Positions 45,949 through 54,992 are shown, counted from the stretch's first letter. The stretch: 64,000 nucleotides of DNA from JANQIO01 sp036351375 (GCA_036351375.1 JAZBOY010000058.1:15396-79395), one strand, 5' to 3'. Notes: generated by a model not told the origin, from the letters alone. A program made the numbers and translations.

Positions 45949-46473
45949 TTGTCTGATACCGCGAAGCTGCGACAGGTCAATGTGACCTACGACAAGGCCG
46001 AGGACCGGCTGTTGCTCAAGGTGTCTACCTCGGACAGCAAGGAGTTCCGGGCCTGGTGCACGCGACGCTACACCCAGGCCCTGATGGAGCAGCTGGAAGC
46101 CCTGTTTGAGTCCGAGGTCGACGAGCAGCAGGTGGTGCCCAAGGAAGCGCGCAAGGAAGTGGCGCGCATGAAGCATGGCGGCGAAGTATCCGAGGAATCC
46201 TTCAAGCAGCCCTACGAGGCAGAGCCGGTCTCCTACCCCCTGGGGGAGGAGGGCGTGCTGCTTACCACCCTGCGTTACAACATCCTCGAAAGCGGCGTGG
46301 TGGCGATGAACTTCAGCGACCGGGACGGCCAGGGGATGACCCTCAACCTCAATCACAAGCTGCGCCACCAGGTCTACGAGCTGTTTCGGCGCGCCTGCGA
46401 GCGGGCGGCCTGGTTTGAGGCCACGTCCCTGACGGGCGCCACGACACATCCCGATGCGCCGGTGGTGCACTAA
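45949..46473 (+). CDS. Hypothetical conserved protein (TTG start)
   Basis: About 174 residues beginning one base after the aminotransferase stop, probably at TTG 45949 (MSDTAKLRQVNVTYDKAEDRL). No signal peptide or TM. The middle is charged (VVPKEARKEVARMKHGGEVSEESFKQPYEAEPVS) and the C-terminal half is beta-rich (GVLLTTLRYNILESGVVAMNFSDRDGQGMTLNLNHKLRHQVYELFRRACERAAW). I do not recognise the family; proteins of this shape occur downstream of unrelated genes in Pseudomonas-like genomes. Co-transcription with the aminotransferase is likely. Confidence 0.6.
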   Translation: MSDTAKLRQVNVTYDKAEDRLLLKVSTSDSKEFRAWCTRRYTQALMEQLEALFESEVDEQQVVPKEARKEVARMKHGGEVSEESFKQPYEAEPVSYPLGEEGVLLTTLRYNILESGVVAMNFSDRDGQGMTLNLNHKLRHQVYELFRRACERAAWFEATSLTGATTHPDAPVVH

Positions 46474-46563
46474 TCCAGCCCAATCGAGCCCGCCAGCCGG
46501 CACTCTCTTGAGACCGTAAAGACCGCTTCGTATATTGGCACTCCCAGCCTGTGGGGAACCGCC

Positions 46564-47694
46564 ATGATTACCAGCTTCGACGACTACTGCATTCACCAGA
46601 CCACGGCGCCGGTGGCGCGACCGGCCCAGAGCGATCGCAATTTCTACGATCGCTACTGGATGAACGGCATCGACCCCGAGGGCGGGTATATCTTCGAGGC
46701 CGGCCTGGGCCTGTACCCCAATCGACACGTGATGGATGCGCACTTCAGCATCGCCGACGGGACCCGCCAGCACGCCTTTCACGGTTCCCGGCGCGCGCCG
46801 CGAGAGCGCGGTGAAACCGCAGTCGGCCCGTTCACAATCGAAATCCTGGAACCCATGCGCAGGATGCGCCTGAGCCTGGCGGCCAACGACACCGGTATCG
46901 AGTGTGACCTGGTATTCACTGCTGCCAGCGTTCCCCATGAAGAGCCGGAAAGCGTCATGTATGACGACGGGCACCTGATCATGCACACCTGCCGTTTTAC
47001 ACAGATGGGGTACTGGGAGGGCTATTTCAGTGTTGACGGCCGGCGGGTTGAGGTAGCCCGCGCCGTCGGCACCCGGGACAAGTCCTGGGGCGTGCGGCCG
47101 GTGGGTGAACCCCAGGGCGGCGCGCCGGGAACGCTGACCAAGGAACCCGGTGTTTACTGGTGCTGGAACCCCATCAACTTCGGGGACGTGTGCACCCAGA
47201 TGGGCACCTTCGAAGATCGCGACGGGCACCCGACCCAGGTGAGCGCCGACCTGATGCCGCTCTATGACGATCCTGCGGCGATTCCGGCGGGCGATGACCC
47301 GGGCCATATCCCGATGGTGGAGGTGGCCCACCAGATACAGTGGCAGCCCGGCACGCGGCGGCCCCAGTCTGCCCGCCTGATGCTGGCTGACCGCGACGGC
47401 AATCGCTACGACGTCGACATGGAAGTGGGCCTGCGTTTCCAGGTGCTGGGTCTGGGTTACAATCACCCGAGCTGGGGTCACGCGGTCTGGCATGGCGAGC
47501 TGGAGACAGCCCGCGAGGACTGGGTGCTGGCTGAGCTGGACCCACTGGGATTCGAATACCTGCACGTGCACCACGTCGTGCACGCCCGCATGGGTGAGCG
47601 CAGCGGTATTGGCACTCTTGAGAACATTGCCATTGGCCGTCACGACCCATCCGGCTTCAAGGAGCTGTTTGATGGCGCGCCGGCGGCGGAGTAA
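46564..47694 (+). CDS. Hypothetical protein, beta-rich
   Basis: 376 residues, cytosolic by sequence. Many beta-strand-like segments and Trp/His/Tyr-rich loops (GGYIFEAGLGLYPNRHVMDAHFSIADG, TRDKSWGVRPVG, YWCWNPINFGDVCTQMG, GYNHPSWGHAVWHGELE) suggest two lipocalin-like barrels as in AttH/CrtC-like hydratase superfamily members; this is a resemblance, not an assignment. A good GGGGA site precedes the ATG. Similar proteins are annotated only as hypothetical in actinobacteria and marine gammaproteobacteria. Confidence 0.7.
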   Translation: MITSFDDYCIHQTTAPVARPAQSDRNFYDRYWMNGIDPEGGYIFEAGLGLYPNRHVMDAHFSIADGTRQHAFHGSRRAPRERGETAVGPFTIEILEPMRRMRLSLAANDTGIECDLVFTAASVPHEEPESVMYDDGHLIMHTCRFTQMGYWEGYFSVDGRRVEVARAVGTRDKSWGVRPVGEPQGGAPGTLTKEPGVYWCWNPINFGDVCTQMGTFEDRDGHPTQVSADLMPLYDDPAAIPAGDDPGHIPMVEVAHQIQWQPGTRRPQSARLMLADRDGNRYDVDMEVGLRFQVLGLGYNHPSWGHAVWHGELETAREDWVLAELDPLGFEYLHVHHVVHARMGERSGIGTLENIAIGRHDPSGFKELFDGAPAAE

Positions 47695-47726
47695 GGTAGC
47701 GCTTCCGGAAGACGACCAGACCCAGG

Positions 47727-48014
47727 ATGAACGCGCGAGTGAGTAAGGAACAGGTTTACAAGGATCTCTCGAGCCTGCTGAACGAAATCGACGGGCTACC
47801 CCTCGATGAGGCGGAGCGCCGTCGGCTGCACGGCATGATCAGCGACATCGAACAGCACCTGGACAGCGACGCCCAGGCAGAGAGCGATACTGGCGGCGAG
47901 CTGGATATCGGCGATACGGTGGACGAGATGGTGACGCGGCTGGAGGCCGATCACCCCGCGTTTACCGGGGTGCTGCGCCGCATCATGAATACGCTCAGCA
48001 GCATGGGCGTCTGA
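47727..48014 (+). CDS. DUF4404 family protein
   Basis: 95 residues, acidic. The N-terminal helical pair YKDLSSLLNEIDGLPLDEAERRRLHGMISDIEQHLD and the C-terminal DTVDEMVTRLEADHPAFTGVLRRIMNTLSSMGV fit DUF4404. Function unknown. The start may instead be a GTG four codons in. Single gene convergent with the HhH protein. Confidence 0.78.
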   Translation: MNARVSKEQVYKDLSSLLNEIDGLPLDEAERRRLHGMISDIEQHLDSDAQAESDTGGELDIGDTVDEMVTRLEADHPAFTGVLRRIMNTLSSMGV

Positions 48015-48060
48015 AGCAGCCGCCCCGACACCTGGCCGCCGGCTTGCTGCCGGCGTATTC

Positions 48061-48423
48061 CTAAACGCTGACCTTGCCCTGAATCTCGCTGAAGATGGCG
48101 TTGGTGATGCCCTGCACGCCGCGCAGGTCTTCCACCGCACTGAAGGGGCGCGCCGCGATAATGTGCTCTGCGGTGACGGCGCCAATCCGGGGCAGGGACT
48201 GCAGCCTGGCCTTGCTGGCGCTGTTGAGGTTGACGGTAGAGGCCTCTTCCGCGGCAGACGTCCCCAGCACATCACGGGTACCCATCGCCTGCTCGATCCG
48301 CGACACCAGTTGGTTGAGCGTGGTCTTCAGGCTGCGCGCGCGATCGTTGCTCTCGGTGAGGTCCTGGTGAATGGTCCACAGTAACCAGGCGATAAACAGT
48401 AACAGCAGGCTGTTGAAATCCAT
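48061..48423 (-). CDS. Membrane-anchored ComEA-like helix-hairpin-helix protein
   Basis: 120 residues. One N-terminal TM (LLLLFIAWLLWTIHQ) and a short coiled linker precede a ComEA-type HhH unit (VNLNSASKARLQSLPRIGAVTAEHIIAARPFSAVEDLRGVQGI) at about 63-105. HhH units bind DNA non-specifically through the backbone. A role in DNA uptake is possible because ComEA is the competence receptor, but this protein is cytosol- or periplasm-facing by one TM only and no other com gene is near. Confidence 0.8.
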   Translation of the reverse strand: MDFNSLLLLFIAWLLWTIHQDLTESNDRARSLKTTLNQLVSRIEQAMGTRDVLGTSAAEEASTVNLNSASKARLQSLPRIGAVTAEHIIAARPFSAVEDLRGVQGITNAIFSEIQGKVSV

Positions 48424-48627
48424 GGCGTTTCTCTCTTCTAGCTCTTCTCTTGGCCTTTCTCGTAGCGCTTCTGGCCGTCCCGGCCGGCAGGGTCACGGGA
48501 GCGCGTTTACAGGACTGCTACAAGACTAAAGGGGGTGAGCGTTTCCTTCTTCTGATGCAAGCCGCTATGTTGATTACAGCACCGGTGCCCGCCAATGCCA
48601 AGCCGGAAAGTGTCCGGTCCCTCGCCG

Positions 48628-49263
48628 CTACTGCCAGTTCAGGGGCGCCGTGCGCCAGTGCCGACGCCAGGCGTTTTCCACCTTGTCCGTGTAGACACGG
48701 CTGCCGGCGCTGCCGTTGTAGCGAGCCAGGGCGGTGGCCAGCCGGCCGTTTTCCTGCTGCAGATAGAACTCCAGGATGCGGCAGCCATAGGACAGGTTAG
48801 TGTGCATGTCGGTCAGATTGTCTTCCGGCCGGCCGATTTCCTCTTTCCAGAAAGGCATGACCTGCATCAGGCCCTGGGCGCCGACTCGGGATATCGCGAA
48901 GCGATCGAAGTGGCTCTCAACCTGGATGACGGCCAGAACCAGCTCCGGCGGCAGGTCGCTCTGCCGCGCATAAAAATGCACCGTTTCCAGCAGCGCGAGG
49001 CGCGCGTCCGGATCCTCGACAAAGGGGCTCAGTCGTGCCGACATATCCACCAGCCAGACCTCTGCGTCGAAACGGTCCTCGAAGCTGCTGGCCCGGTTGA
49101 TGGTGGCGTCGAGGAAGTCGCGCAGGGCATCGCGATCGCTTTTGTGCGCCGGGTTGGCCGCTGCGGGCCCGCTGGCGAACCAGAGTGCAGACAGAAGAAT
49201 AGCGAGCAGGGCCGCCGACCGGGCGCGCAACCGGGCCTTCAATCGAGTCAGTCGCGCCAACAC
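48628..49263 (-). CDS. Lytic transglycosylase (SLT domain) with GTG start
   Basis: 211 residues from GTG 49263, which follows a textbook GGAGG six bases upstream; the frame is open 14 codons earlier inside proS without support. Signal or anchor region at about 15-37 (LLAILLSALWFASGPAAANPA). The SLT domain has the catalytic Glu in LVLAVIQVESHFDRFAISRVGAQGLMQVMPFW and the Tyr-rich C-terminal part ALARYNGSAGSRVYTDKV. Probably a MltC/MltE-like exolytic enzyme. It is translated right after proS, separated by one base. Upstream 48424-48627 carries nothing recognisable. Confidence 0.88.
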   Translation of the reverse strand: MLARLTRLKARLRARSAALLAILLSALWFASGPAAANPAHKSDRDALRDFLDATINRASSFEDRFDAEVWLVDMSARLSPFVEDPDARLALLETVHFYARQSDLPPELVLAVIQVESHFDRFAISRVGAQGLMQVMPFWKEEIGRPEDNLTDMHTNLSYGCRILEFYLQQENGRLATALARYNGSAGSRVYTDKVENAWRRHWRTAPLNWQ

Positions 49264-49264
49264 G

Positions 49265-50980
49265 CTAGGCCTCCAGAGTCTCCAGCAGAAAGCCGAGCAG
49301 CTCATCCTGCGGGATCAGCTCGGGCTCGATGGCGGTGCGGTTCTTGTACTCGAGCTTGCCTTCCGACAGGGCGCGGTCGCCCACCACGACGCGATGGGGA
49401 ATACCCACCAGTTCCATGTCGGCAAACTTTACCCCGGGGCGCTCGTTGCGATCGTCCAGCAGCACCTCGATACCCCTGGCGTTGAGTGCTTCATATAACT
49501 CCATCGCGCAGGCGGCGACGGCCTCTGACTTCTGCATGTTGAGGGGCACTATGGCGACCTGGAAGGGCGCCATGGCGGCCGGCCAGATGATGCCCTGCTC
49601 ATCGTGATTCTGCTCGATGGCAGCCGCCACGATGCGGGTAACGCCAATGCCGTAGCAACCCATGGTCATGACCTGGCTCTTGCCATTCTCGTCCAGCACC
49701 TTGGCATTCATGGCGGCGCTGTACTTGGTGCCTAGCTGGAAAATATGGCCTACCTCGATGCCGCGCTTGATCACGAGATTCCCCTGGCCGTCCGGGCTGG
49801 GGTCGCCTTCGATGACCTCGCGCAGGTCCTCGATACGGGTTGCGCTGGCGTCGCGATCCCAATTGACCCCAGTCAGGTGGTAACCGTCGCGATTGGCGCC
49901 ACAGCAGAAATCGGCCACCTGTGCCGCCGCCCGATCCACCAGTACGGGGATGTCGAGGCCCACCGGGCCAATGGAGCCCAGGCCGCAGCCAATCGTCGAC
50001 TTGATAGCGGCTTCCTCGGCGAACTGCAGCGGGCTGGCGACGCCGTCGAGCTTTTCCGCCTTGATGGTGTTGAGCTGGTGATCGCCCCGCAGCACCAGGG
50101 CCACCAGCGGCGCCGTTTCATCCTCACCCACCACGACAAGGGTTTTCAGCGCGCGCTCGGCGGGGAGGTCCAGGAACTGGCAGACGTCTTCGATACTGTG
50201 CTGCCCGGGTGTTTCGACTTCAGCCAGCTCCGCGCCCGCTGCCGGGCGCTCAGCCTGCGGCGCCAGCGCCTCGGCCATTTCCACGTTGGCGGCGTAGTCG
50301 CTCTGGTCGCTGAAGGCGATGGCGTCCTCGCCGGAATTCGCCAACACGTGAAACTCGTGTGAGGTGCTGCCGCCAATGGAGCCGGTGTCGGCGATCACCG
50401 GTCGAAAATCGAGGCCAAGGCGAGTGAAAATTGCGGTATAGGCCGCGTGCATGGCGTCATAGGTTGCCTGCAGCGAGGCCTGGTCCAGGTGGAAGGAATA
50501 GGCGTCTTTCATCAGGAACTCGCGCGAGCGCATGATGCCGAAGCGCGGCCTGATCTCATCGCGAAACTTGGTTTGTATCTGGTAGAAGTTGGCGGGCAGC
50601 TGCTTGTAACTCTTGATCTCATTGCGCACCAGTTCGGTGATGACTTCCTCGTGAGTCGGTCCCAGGCAGAAGTCGCGCTCGTGCCGGTCTACCAGTCTCA
50701 GCAGCTCCGGGCCGTATTGTTCCCAACGCCCCGATTCTTCCCACAGCTCAGCCGGTTGCACCACCGGCATGCTCACTTCCTGTGCACCAGAGCGGTTCAT
50801 CTCTTCGCGCACGATCGCTTCGACCTTTCGCAAAACCCGGAGGCCGGTGGGAAGCCAGGTGTAGAGACCGGACGCCAGTTTGCGAATCAGCCCGGCCCGC
50901 AGCATCAACTGGTGACTGATGACTTCGGCGTCGGAGGGCGTCTCTTTAACCGTGGCCAGGAGGTAACTGCTCGCGCGCAT
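49265..50980 (-). CDS. proS: Prolyl-tRNA synthetase (with editing domain)
   Basis: Class II aminoacyl-tRNA synthetase. 571 residues from the ATG at 50980 (MRASSYLLATVKETP); E. coli ProS has 572. Motif 2 (RFGIMRSREFLMKDAYSFH) and motif 3 (GCYGIGVTRIVAAAIEQNHDEQGI) are present. Between them is the INS domain that edits Ala-tRNA(Pro), with GGSTSHEFHVLANSGEDAI. The C-terminal anticodon-binding domain ends GFLLETLEA. A weak GAGC is the only ribosome-binding candidate. Co-directional and almost touching the transglycosylase gene. Confidence 0.96.
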   Translation of the reverse strand: MRASSYLLATVKETPSDAEVISHQLMLRAGLIRKLASGLYTWLPTGLRVLRKVEAIVREEMNRSGAQEVSMPVVQPAELWEESGRWEQYGPELLRLVDRHERDFCLGPTHEEVITELVRNEIKSYKQLPANFYQIQTKFRDEIRPRFGIMRSREFLMKDAYSFHLDQASLQATYDAMHAAYTAIFTRLGLDFRPVIADTGSIGGSTSHEFHVLANSGEDAIAFSDQSDYAANVEMAEALAPQAERPAAGAELAEVETPGQHSIEDVCQFLDLPAERALKTLVVVGEDETAPLVALVLRGDHQLNTIKAEKLDGVASPLQFAEEAAIKSTIGCGLGSIGPVGLDIPVLVDRAAAQVADFCCGANRDGYHLTGVNWDRDASATRIEDLREVIEGDPSPDGQGNLVIKRGIEVGHIFQLGTKYSAAMNAKVLDENGKSQVMTMGCYGIGVTRIVAAAIEQNHDEQGIIWPAAMAPFQVAIVPLNMQKSEAVAACAMELYEALNARGIEVLLDDRNERPGVKFADMELVGIPHRVVVGDRALSEGKLEYKNRTAIEPELIPQDELLGFLLETLEA

Positions 50981-51293
50981 TGCTCGTATCCGCAAAATGT
51001 AAGGGGAGCAATTTTACGATTGTTGGAAATTTGCTGTCGAGTTCGCCTTTGGGGAAACTCTGCAAGTGCGTCAAAACACAAATAAACAAGGGATTTTCTG
51101 GCGCAAGCCTTGTATTAGCCAGGACCTTGCTTTATACATTGTGCAAGCGTTACCGGCGAGGTTCGCTGTACTCTCTTTGGGTTTTCGGGTGGTCGAGTGA
51201 GAGGCCGGTTTTTTCCCAGGTCTTCAATATCGGCTTACTTGTTGATCAACCAACATCGATTGTTCTGCACCATACAGGAAGGACGAAAATAAC
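50981..51293. other. Divergent intergenic region between proS and the HU-like gene
   Basis: 313 bp. It holds the HU-like gene promoter candidate (51110-51138), AT-rich sequence and a strong ribosome-binding site (AGGAAGGA) before the ATG. No gene or further structure seen. Confidence 0.5.
51110..51138 (+). promoter_or_regulatory. Candidate promoter of the HU-like gene
   Basis: -35 TTGTAT, 17-bp spacer, -10 TATACA(T). It would give a leader of about 150 nt. Confidence 0.45.
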
Positions 51294-51755
51294 ATGGCTA
51301 CTAAGAAAGCGGCGGCGAAGAAAAAAGCTCCAGCCAAAAAGGCACCTGCCAAGAAGGTAGCGGCCAAGAAAGCACCGGCCAAGAAAGCACCGGCCAAGAA
51401 AAAGGCAGCAGCGAAGGCTCCGGCCAAGAAAGCTGCGCCGGCTATCAAGGCCAAGATGACCAAGAGCCAGATCGTGGGCTCCATTGCTGATTCCACCGGC
51501 CTTAACAAGAAGCAGGTATCTGAGGTCATGGACGAGCTGGAATCACTGATCGAGCGCAGCATCAAGAAGCGCAGCATCGGTGAATTCACACTGCCCGGCC
51601 TGATGAAGATCACCACCGTCAAGAAGCCTGCCCGCAAGGCGCGCAAGGGCATCAACCCCTTCACCGGGGAAGAGACGGTTTTCAAGGCCAAGCCCGCCAG
51701 CGTGGCCGTACGGGTTCGCCCGCTGAAGAAGATGAAGGAATTCGCCGACTCCTGA
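51294..51755 (+). CDS. HU-family DNA-binding protein with a histone H1-like PAKKA tail
   Basis: 153 residues in two parts. Residues 1-53 are a Lys/Ala/Pro tail built from the repeat PAKKA (KKAPAKKAPAKKVAAKKAPAKK), like histone H1 or AlgP. Residues 55-153 are an HU/IHF fold (MTKSQIVGSIADSTGLNKKQVSEVMDELESLIERSI, INPFTGEETVFKAKPASVAVRVRPLKKMKEF) with the beta-arm motif reading INPFTGEE in place of RNPxTG. The protein should compact the nucleoid; the tail may raise affinity or phase-separate DNA. At the DNA level the tail is a 15-bp repeat (about 51350-51440) prone to slippage. A GC-rich hairpin follows. Confidence 0.9.
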   Translation: MATKKAAAKKKAPAKKAPAKKVAAKKAPAKKAPAKKKAAAKAPAKKAAPAIKAKMTKSQIVGSIADSTGLNKKQVSEVMDELESLIERSIKKRSIGEFTLPGLMKITTVKKPARKARKGINPFTGEETVFKAKPASVAVRVRPLKKMKEFADS

Positions 51756-51769
51756 TCGCGAATGTCCGA

Positions 51770-51792
51770 CTGCCGCCCCTGTGGGGCGGCAG
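51770..51792 (+). terminator. GC-rich hairpin after the HU-like gene
   Basis: 10-bp perfect stem CTGCCGCCCC / GGGGCGGCAG with a TGT loop, 14 bp after the stop. No T-run. Confidence 0.55.
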
Positions 51793-52015
51793 CTCTCCGG
51801 CCCCCGACTAGCGCTGGGGCAGGGGTCCCCCTCCCTCTCTGGTTCGCCCATCCTTCATGAATTGCCTGCACGACGCTCGCAGGTGCTACCTGATGGCCGT
51901 GAATTGCGTTAAAATCCGCGCCCGTTCCGAACACCGCACCGGGCAGTCTGCCTGGTCGCAGCTAGCCGGGACGCAACAGTAATCACGGAGCAATGCGGAA
52001 CACGGTCATAGAGCC

Positions 52016-52351
52016 ATGCCAATCTACGAATATCAGTGCCAGGCCTGCCAGCACGAGTTAGAGGCCTTGCAGAAAATGAGTGACGCCCCGCTCGTTGAGT
52101 GCCCCGAATGCGGCGCGCCACGCCTTCGCAAAAAGGTGTCTGCGGCTGCGTTTCGGCTCAAGGGCGGCGGCTGGTACGAAACCGACTTCAAGACCAAGGG
52201 CCAGAAAAACCTCGCCCAGTCAGGCGATGGCAAATCCGGAGACGGAGCGAAAGACAGCGCTTCCAGCGCCGCCGGCAAGGGCGGTGATGTCTCCGGCAAT
52301 TCCTCGTCAAGCAAGACCAGCACTAACAGCAATTCCTCCGCCGCCGGCTGA
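52016..52351 (+). CDS. FmdB-type zinc ribbon protein
   Basis: 111 residues. The N-terminal zinc ribbon (MPIYEYQCQACQHELEALQKMSDAPLVECPECGAPRLRKKVS) has Cys8, Cys11, Cys29 and Cys32 as ligands, followed by the conserved FRLKGGGWYETDFK. The tail is Gly/Ser/Asp/Lys-rich and disordered. FmdB proteins precede aspS in many proteobacteria, but their function is unsettled. A perfect 24-bp palindrome spans the stop codon. Confidence 0.9.
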   Translation: MPIYEYQCQACQHELEALQKMSDAPLVECPECGAPRLRKKVSAAAFRLKGGGWYETDFKTKGQKNLAQSGDGKSGDGAKDSASSAAGKGGDVSGNSSSSKTSTNSNSSAAG

Positions 52352-52363
52352 TCAGCCGGCGGC
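52340..52363. terminator. Perfect palindrome over the fmdB stop codon
   Basis: 24-nt perfect dyad (12-bp arms: GCCGCCGGCTGA and its complement) containing the TGA and the last codons. It could act as an attenuator between fmdB and aspS. Confidence 0.5.
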
Positions 52364-52395
52364 CCCCTACCAATTCCAATCACAGGAACGCCTAC

Positions 52396-54165
52396 ATGCG
52401 CACTCATTATTGTGGTGACTTGACCACGGAAAACATCGACCAGACCGTCACGCTGTGCGGCTGGGTTGACCGTCGTCGGGACCACGGTGGCGTGATTTTT
52501 CTCGATCTCCGGGACCGCGAGGGCATCGTCCAGGTGGTCTTCGACCCGGACACCGAGGAGCACTTCGAGCGCGCGGATCGCGTGCGCAGTGAATACGTGC
52601 TGCGGGTCACCGGCCGGGTGCGGGCGCGCGGAGAGGGCACCGTAAACCCCAATATGAAGACGGGCGAAATCGAGGTGCTGGGCAAGGAGTTGGAACTGCT
52701 CAACAGCGCCGAGACCCCACCCTTCCAGATGGACGAATACACCGACGTCGGTGAGGAAGTGCGGCTGAAGTTCCGCTACATGGACCTGCGTCGCCACGAG
52801 ATGCAGGAGCGCTTCCTGGCGCGTTCGCGCATTACCCTGGCGGTGCGCAGCTTCCTGGACCGGGAAGGCTTCCTGGATATGGAAACCCCGATCCTGACCC
52901 GGGCGACCCCTGAGGGCGCACGCGACTACCTGGTGCCTAGCCGCACCCACCCGGGCCAGTTTTTCGCGCTGCCGCAGTCGCCGCAGCTGTTCAAGCAGCT
53001 GCTGATGATCTCCGGCTTCGACCGCTACTACCAGATTGCCAAGTGTTTCCGCGACGAAGACCTGCGCGCCGACCGCCAGCCTGAGTTCACCCAGATCGAC
53101 ATCGAGGCCTCCTTCGTCGATGAGGCGGCGATCATGGACGTCGCCGAGCGCATGGTGCGGGAGGTGTTCCAGAGTGTGCTCGGTATCGAGCTGCCGGAGT
53201 TCCCGCATATGACCTGGCATGAAGCCATGGAACGGTTTGGCTCCGACAAGCCCGACCTGCGCATCCCACTGGAGCTGGTGGGCATCGATGACCTTATGGA
53301 GCAGGTGGAATTCAAGGTATTCCACGGCCCGGCGGTGGACCCGGAAGGCCGGGTGGTGGCCCTGCGCGTGCCCGGCGGCGCCAGCATCAGCCGCAAGGAG
53401 ATCGACGATTACACCAGTTACATCGCCAACTACGGGGCTCGCGGCCTGGCCTGGATCAAGGTCAACGATATCGCCGCCGGCGTCGAAGGCCTGCAGTCGC
53501 CCATTCTCAAGTTCATGCCCGAGGCGATTGTCGCCCAGCTTATGGAGCGGCTCGGTGCAGCCAATGGAGACATCATCTTCTTCGGCGCCGACAAGACCAT
53601 GGTGGTGAACGAGTCCATCGGCGCACTCCGGGTCAAGCTGGGCCAGGACCTGGATATGATCCAGCCCGGCTGGGCGCCGCTGTGGGTCGTTGATTTCCCC
53701 ATGTTCGAGCAGGTCGAGGGCGGCCTGACGCCGCTGCACCACCCCTTCACAGCGCCGAGCTGCGATGTGGAGTCGCTGCGTTCCGACCCGGCGGCGGCAC
53801 TGTCTCGCGCCTACGACCTGGTGCTGAACGGCACCGAGCTGGGTGGCGGCTCGATCCGTATTCACGACCGGGCCATGCAGGCCTCGGTGCTGGAGATTCT
53901 CGGTATCGGTGATGAAGAGGCGGAAGAGAAGTTTGGCTTCCTGCTGAACGCGCTCAAGTATGGCGCCCCCCCCCATGGTGGCATCGCCTTCGGCCTCGAC
54001 CGCATGGTAATGCTGATGACCGATTCCAAATCGATACGCGACGTCATCGCCTTCCCGAAAACGCAGACCGCACACTGTGTGATGACCGATGCGCCGGGCA
54101 CCGTGGACGCGCAGCAGCTGCGCGAGCTCAACCTGCGGCTGCGCGAGACCAAAAAGGAGGGCTGA
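52396..54165 (+). CDS. aspS: Aspartyl-tRNA synthetase
   Basis: Class II synthetase with the bacterial GAD insertion. 589 residues. OB-fold anticodon domain (TLCGWVDRRRDHGGVIFLDLRDREG), flipping-loop and motif 2 region (FFALPQSPQLFKQLLMISGFDRYYQIAKCFRDEDLRADRQPEFTQID), GAD domain in the middle, and motif 3 (GGIAFGLDRMVMLMT). Whether it is Asn-discriminating cannot be judged by eye. An AGGA lies ahead of the ATG. The next gene starts two bases after its stop, and the AAGGAGG for that gene lies in the aspS end. Confidence 0.97.
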   Translation: MRTHYCGDLTTENIDQTVTLCGWVDRRRDHGGVIFLDLRDREGIVQVVFDPDTEEHFERADRVRSEYVLRVTGRVRARGEGTVNPNMKTGEIEVLGKELELLNSAETPPFQMDEYTDVGEEVRLKFRYMDLRRHEMQERFLARSRITLAVRSFLDREGFLDMETPILTRATPEGARDYLVPSRTHPGQFFALPQSPQLFKQLLMISGFDRYYQIAKCFRDEDLRADRQPEFTQIDIEASFVDEAAIMDVAERMVREVFQSVLGIELPEFPHMTWHEAMERFGSDKPDLRIPLELVGIDDLMEQVEFKVFHGPAVDPEGRVVALRVPGGASISRKEIDDYTSYIANYGARGLAWIKVNDIAAGVEGLQSPILKFMPEAIVAQLMERLGAANGDIIFFGADKTMVVNESIGALRVKLGQDLDMIQPGWAPLWVVDFPMFEQVEGGLTPLHHPFTAPSCDVESLRSDPAAALSRAYDLVLNGTELGGGSIRIHDRAMQASVLEILGIGDEEAEEKFGFLLNALKYGAPPHGGIAFGLDRMVMLMTDSKSIRDVIAFPKTQTAHCVMTDAPGTVDAQQLRELNLRLRETKKEG

Positions 54166-54167
54166 TC

Positions 54168-54914
54168 ATGGCGGGACACAGTAAATGGGCCAATATCAAG
54201 CATCGCAAGGCGGCCCAGGATGCCAAGCGCGGCAAGATGTTTACCAAGCTGATCCGCGAACTGGTGGTAGCGGCCAAGCAGGGTGGTCCGGAGCCGGCTG
54301 ACAACCCGCGCCTGCGCGCTGCGGTGGACAAAGCGCTGGGTTCCAACATGACCCGTGACACCATTGACCGGGCGATTGCCCGGGGCGCCGGCACCAATGA
54401 TGCCGACGATATGGAGGAGCTCACCTACGAGGGCTATGCACCGGGTGGTGTGGCAGTGCTGATTGAAGCCATGACCGACAACCGCAACCGCACGGTGGCG
54501 GAAGTACGGCACGCCTTTTCCAAGCGCGGCGGGAATCTCGGCACCGATGGCTCGGTGGCGTACCTGTTCGAGCGCAAGGGACAGCTCTATTACCCGACCG
54601 GCACCGACGAAGAGCAGCTGCTGGAGATCGCCCTCGAGGCCGGTGCCGAGGATATCCAGGCAAGCAGCGACGGCAGCATCGAGGTCGTTACGCCCTGGGA
54701 GGAGTTCGGCGCCGTCAAGCAGGCCCTGGAAGAAGCGGGGCTTACGCCGGAGGGCGGCGAGGTCACCATGGTGGCCTCCACCATGGTGGAACTGGACGCG
54801 GACAGCGCTGAAAGCATCATGGGCCTGGTGGATGCGCTGGAAGACCTGGACGATGTCCAGAACGTCTACACCAATGCCGATATCCCCGATGAGGTGCTCG
54901 CCAGCCTGGGTTGA
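54168..54914 (+). CDS. yebC: YebC/PmpR-family regulator / translation factor
   Basis: 248 residues. MAGHSKWANIKHRKAAQDAKRGKMFTKLIREL and DNPRLRAAVDKALGSNMTRDTIDRAIARG are diagnostic. The family binds DNA in some species (PmpR) and has recently been linked to resolving ribosome stalling. Excellent ribosome-binding site. Located before ruvC, as in most gammaproteobacteria. Confidence 0.95.
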   Translation: MAGHSKWANIKHRKAAQDAKRGKMFTKLIRELVVAAKQGGPEPADNPRLRAAVDKALGSNMTRDTIDRAIARGAGTNDADDMEELTYEGYAPGGVAVLIEAMTDNRNRTVAEVRHAFSKRGGNLGTDGSVAYLFERKGQLYYPTGTDEEQLLEIALEAGAEDIQASSDGSIEVVTPWEEFGAVKQALEEAGLTPEGGEVTMVASTMVELDADSAESIMGLVDALEDLDDVQNVYTNADIPDEVLASLG

Positions 54915-54992
54915 GCCCGTGCTGACAGCAGAGCCCAGCTTGGCAATAATGGCGGCAGGCTCTGTTATAGAAGATTCGGCCGCGGAACCACT

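Noticed and set aside
51340..51440. Intergenic satellite repeats
   Set aside because: They encode the PAKKA tail of the HU-like protein in frame.
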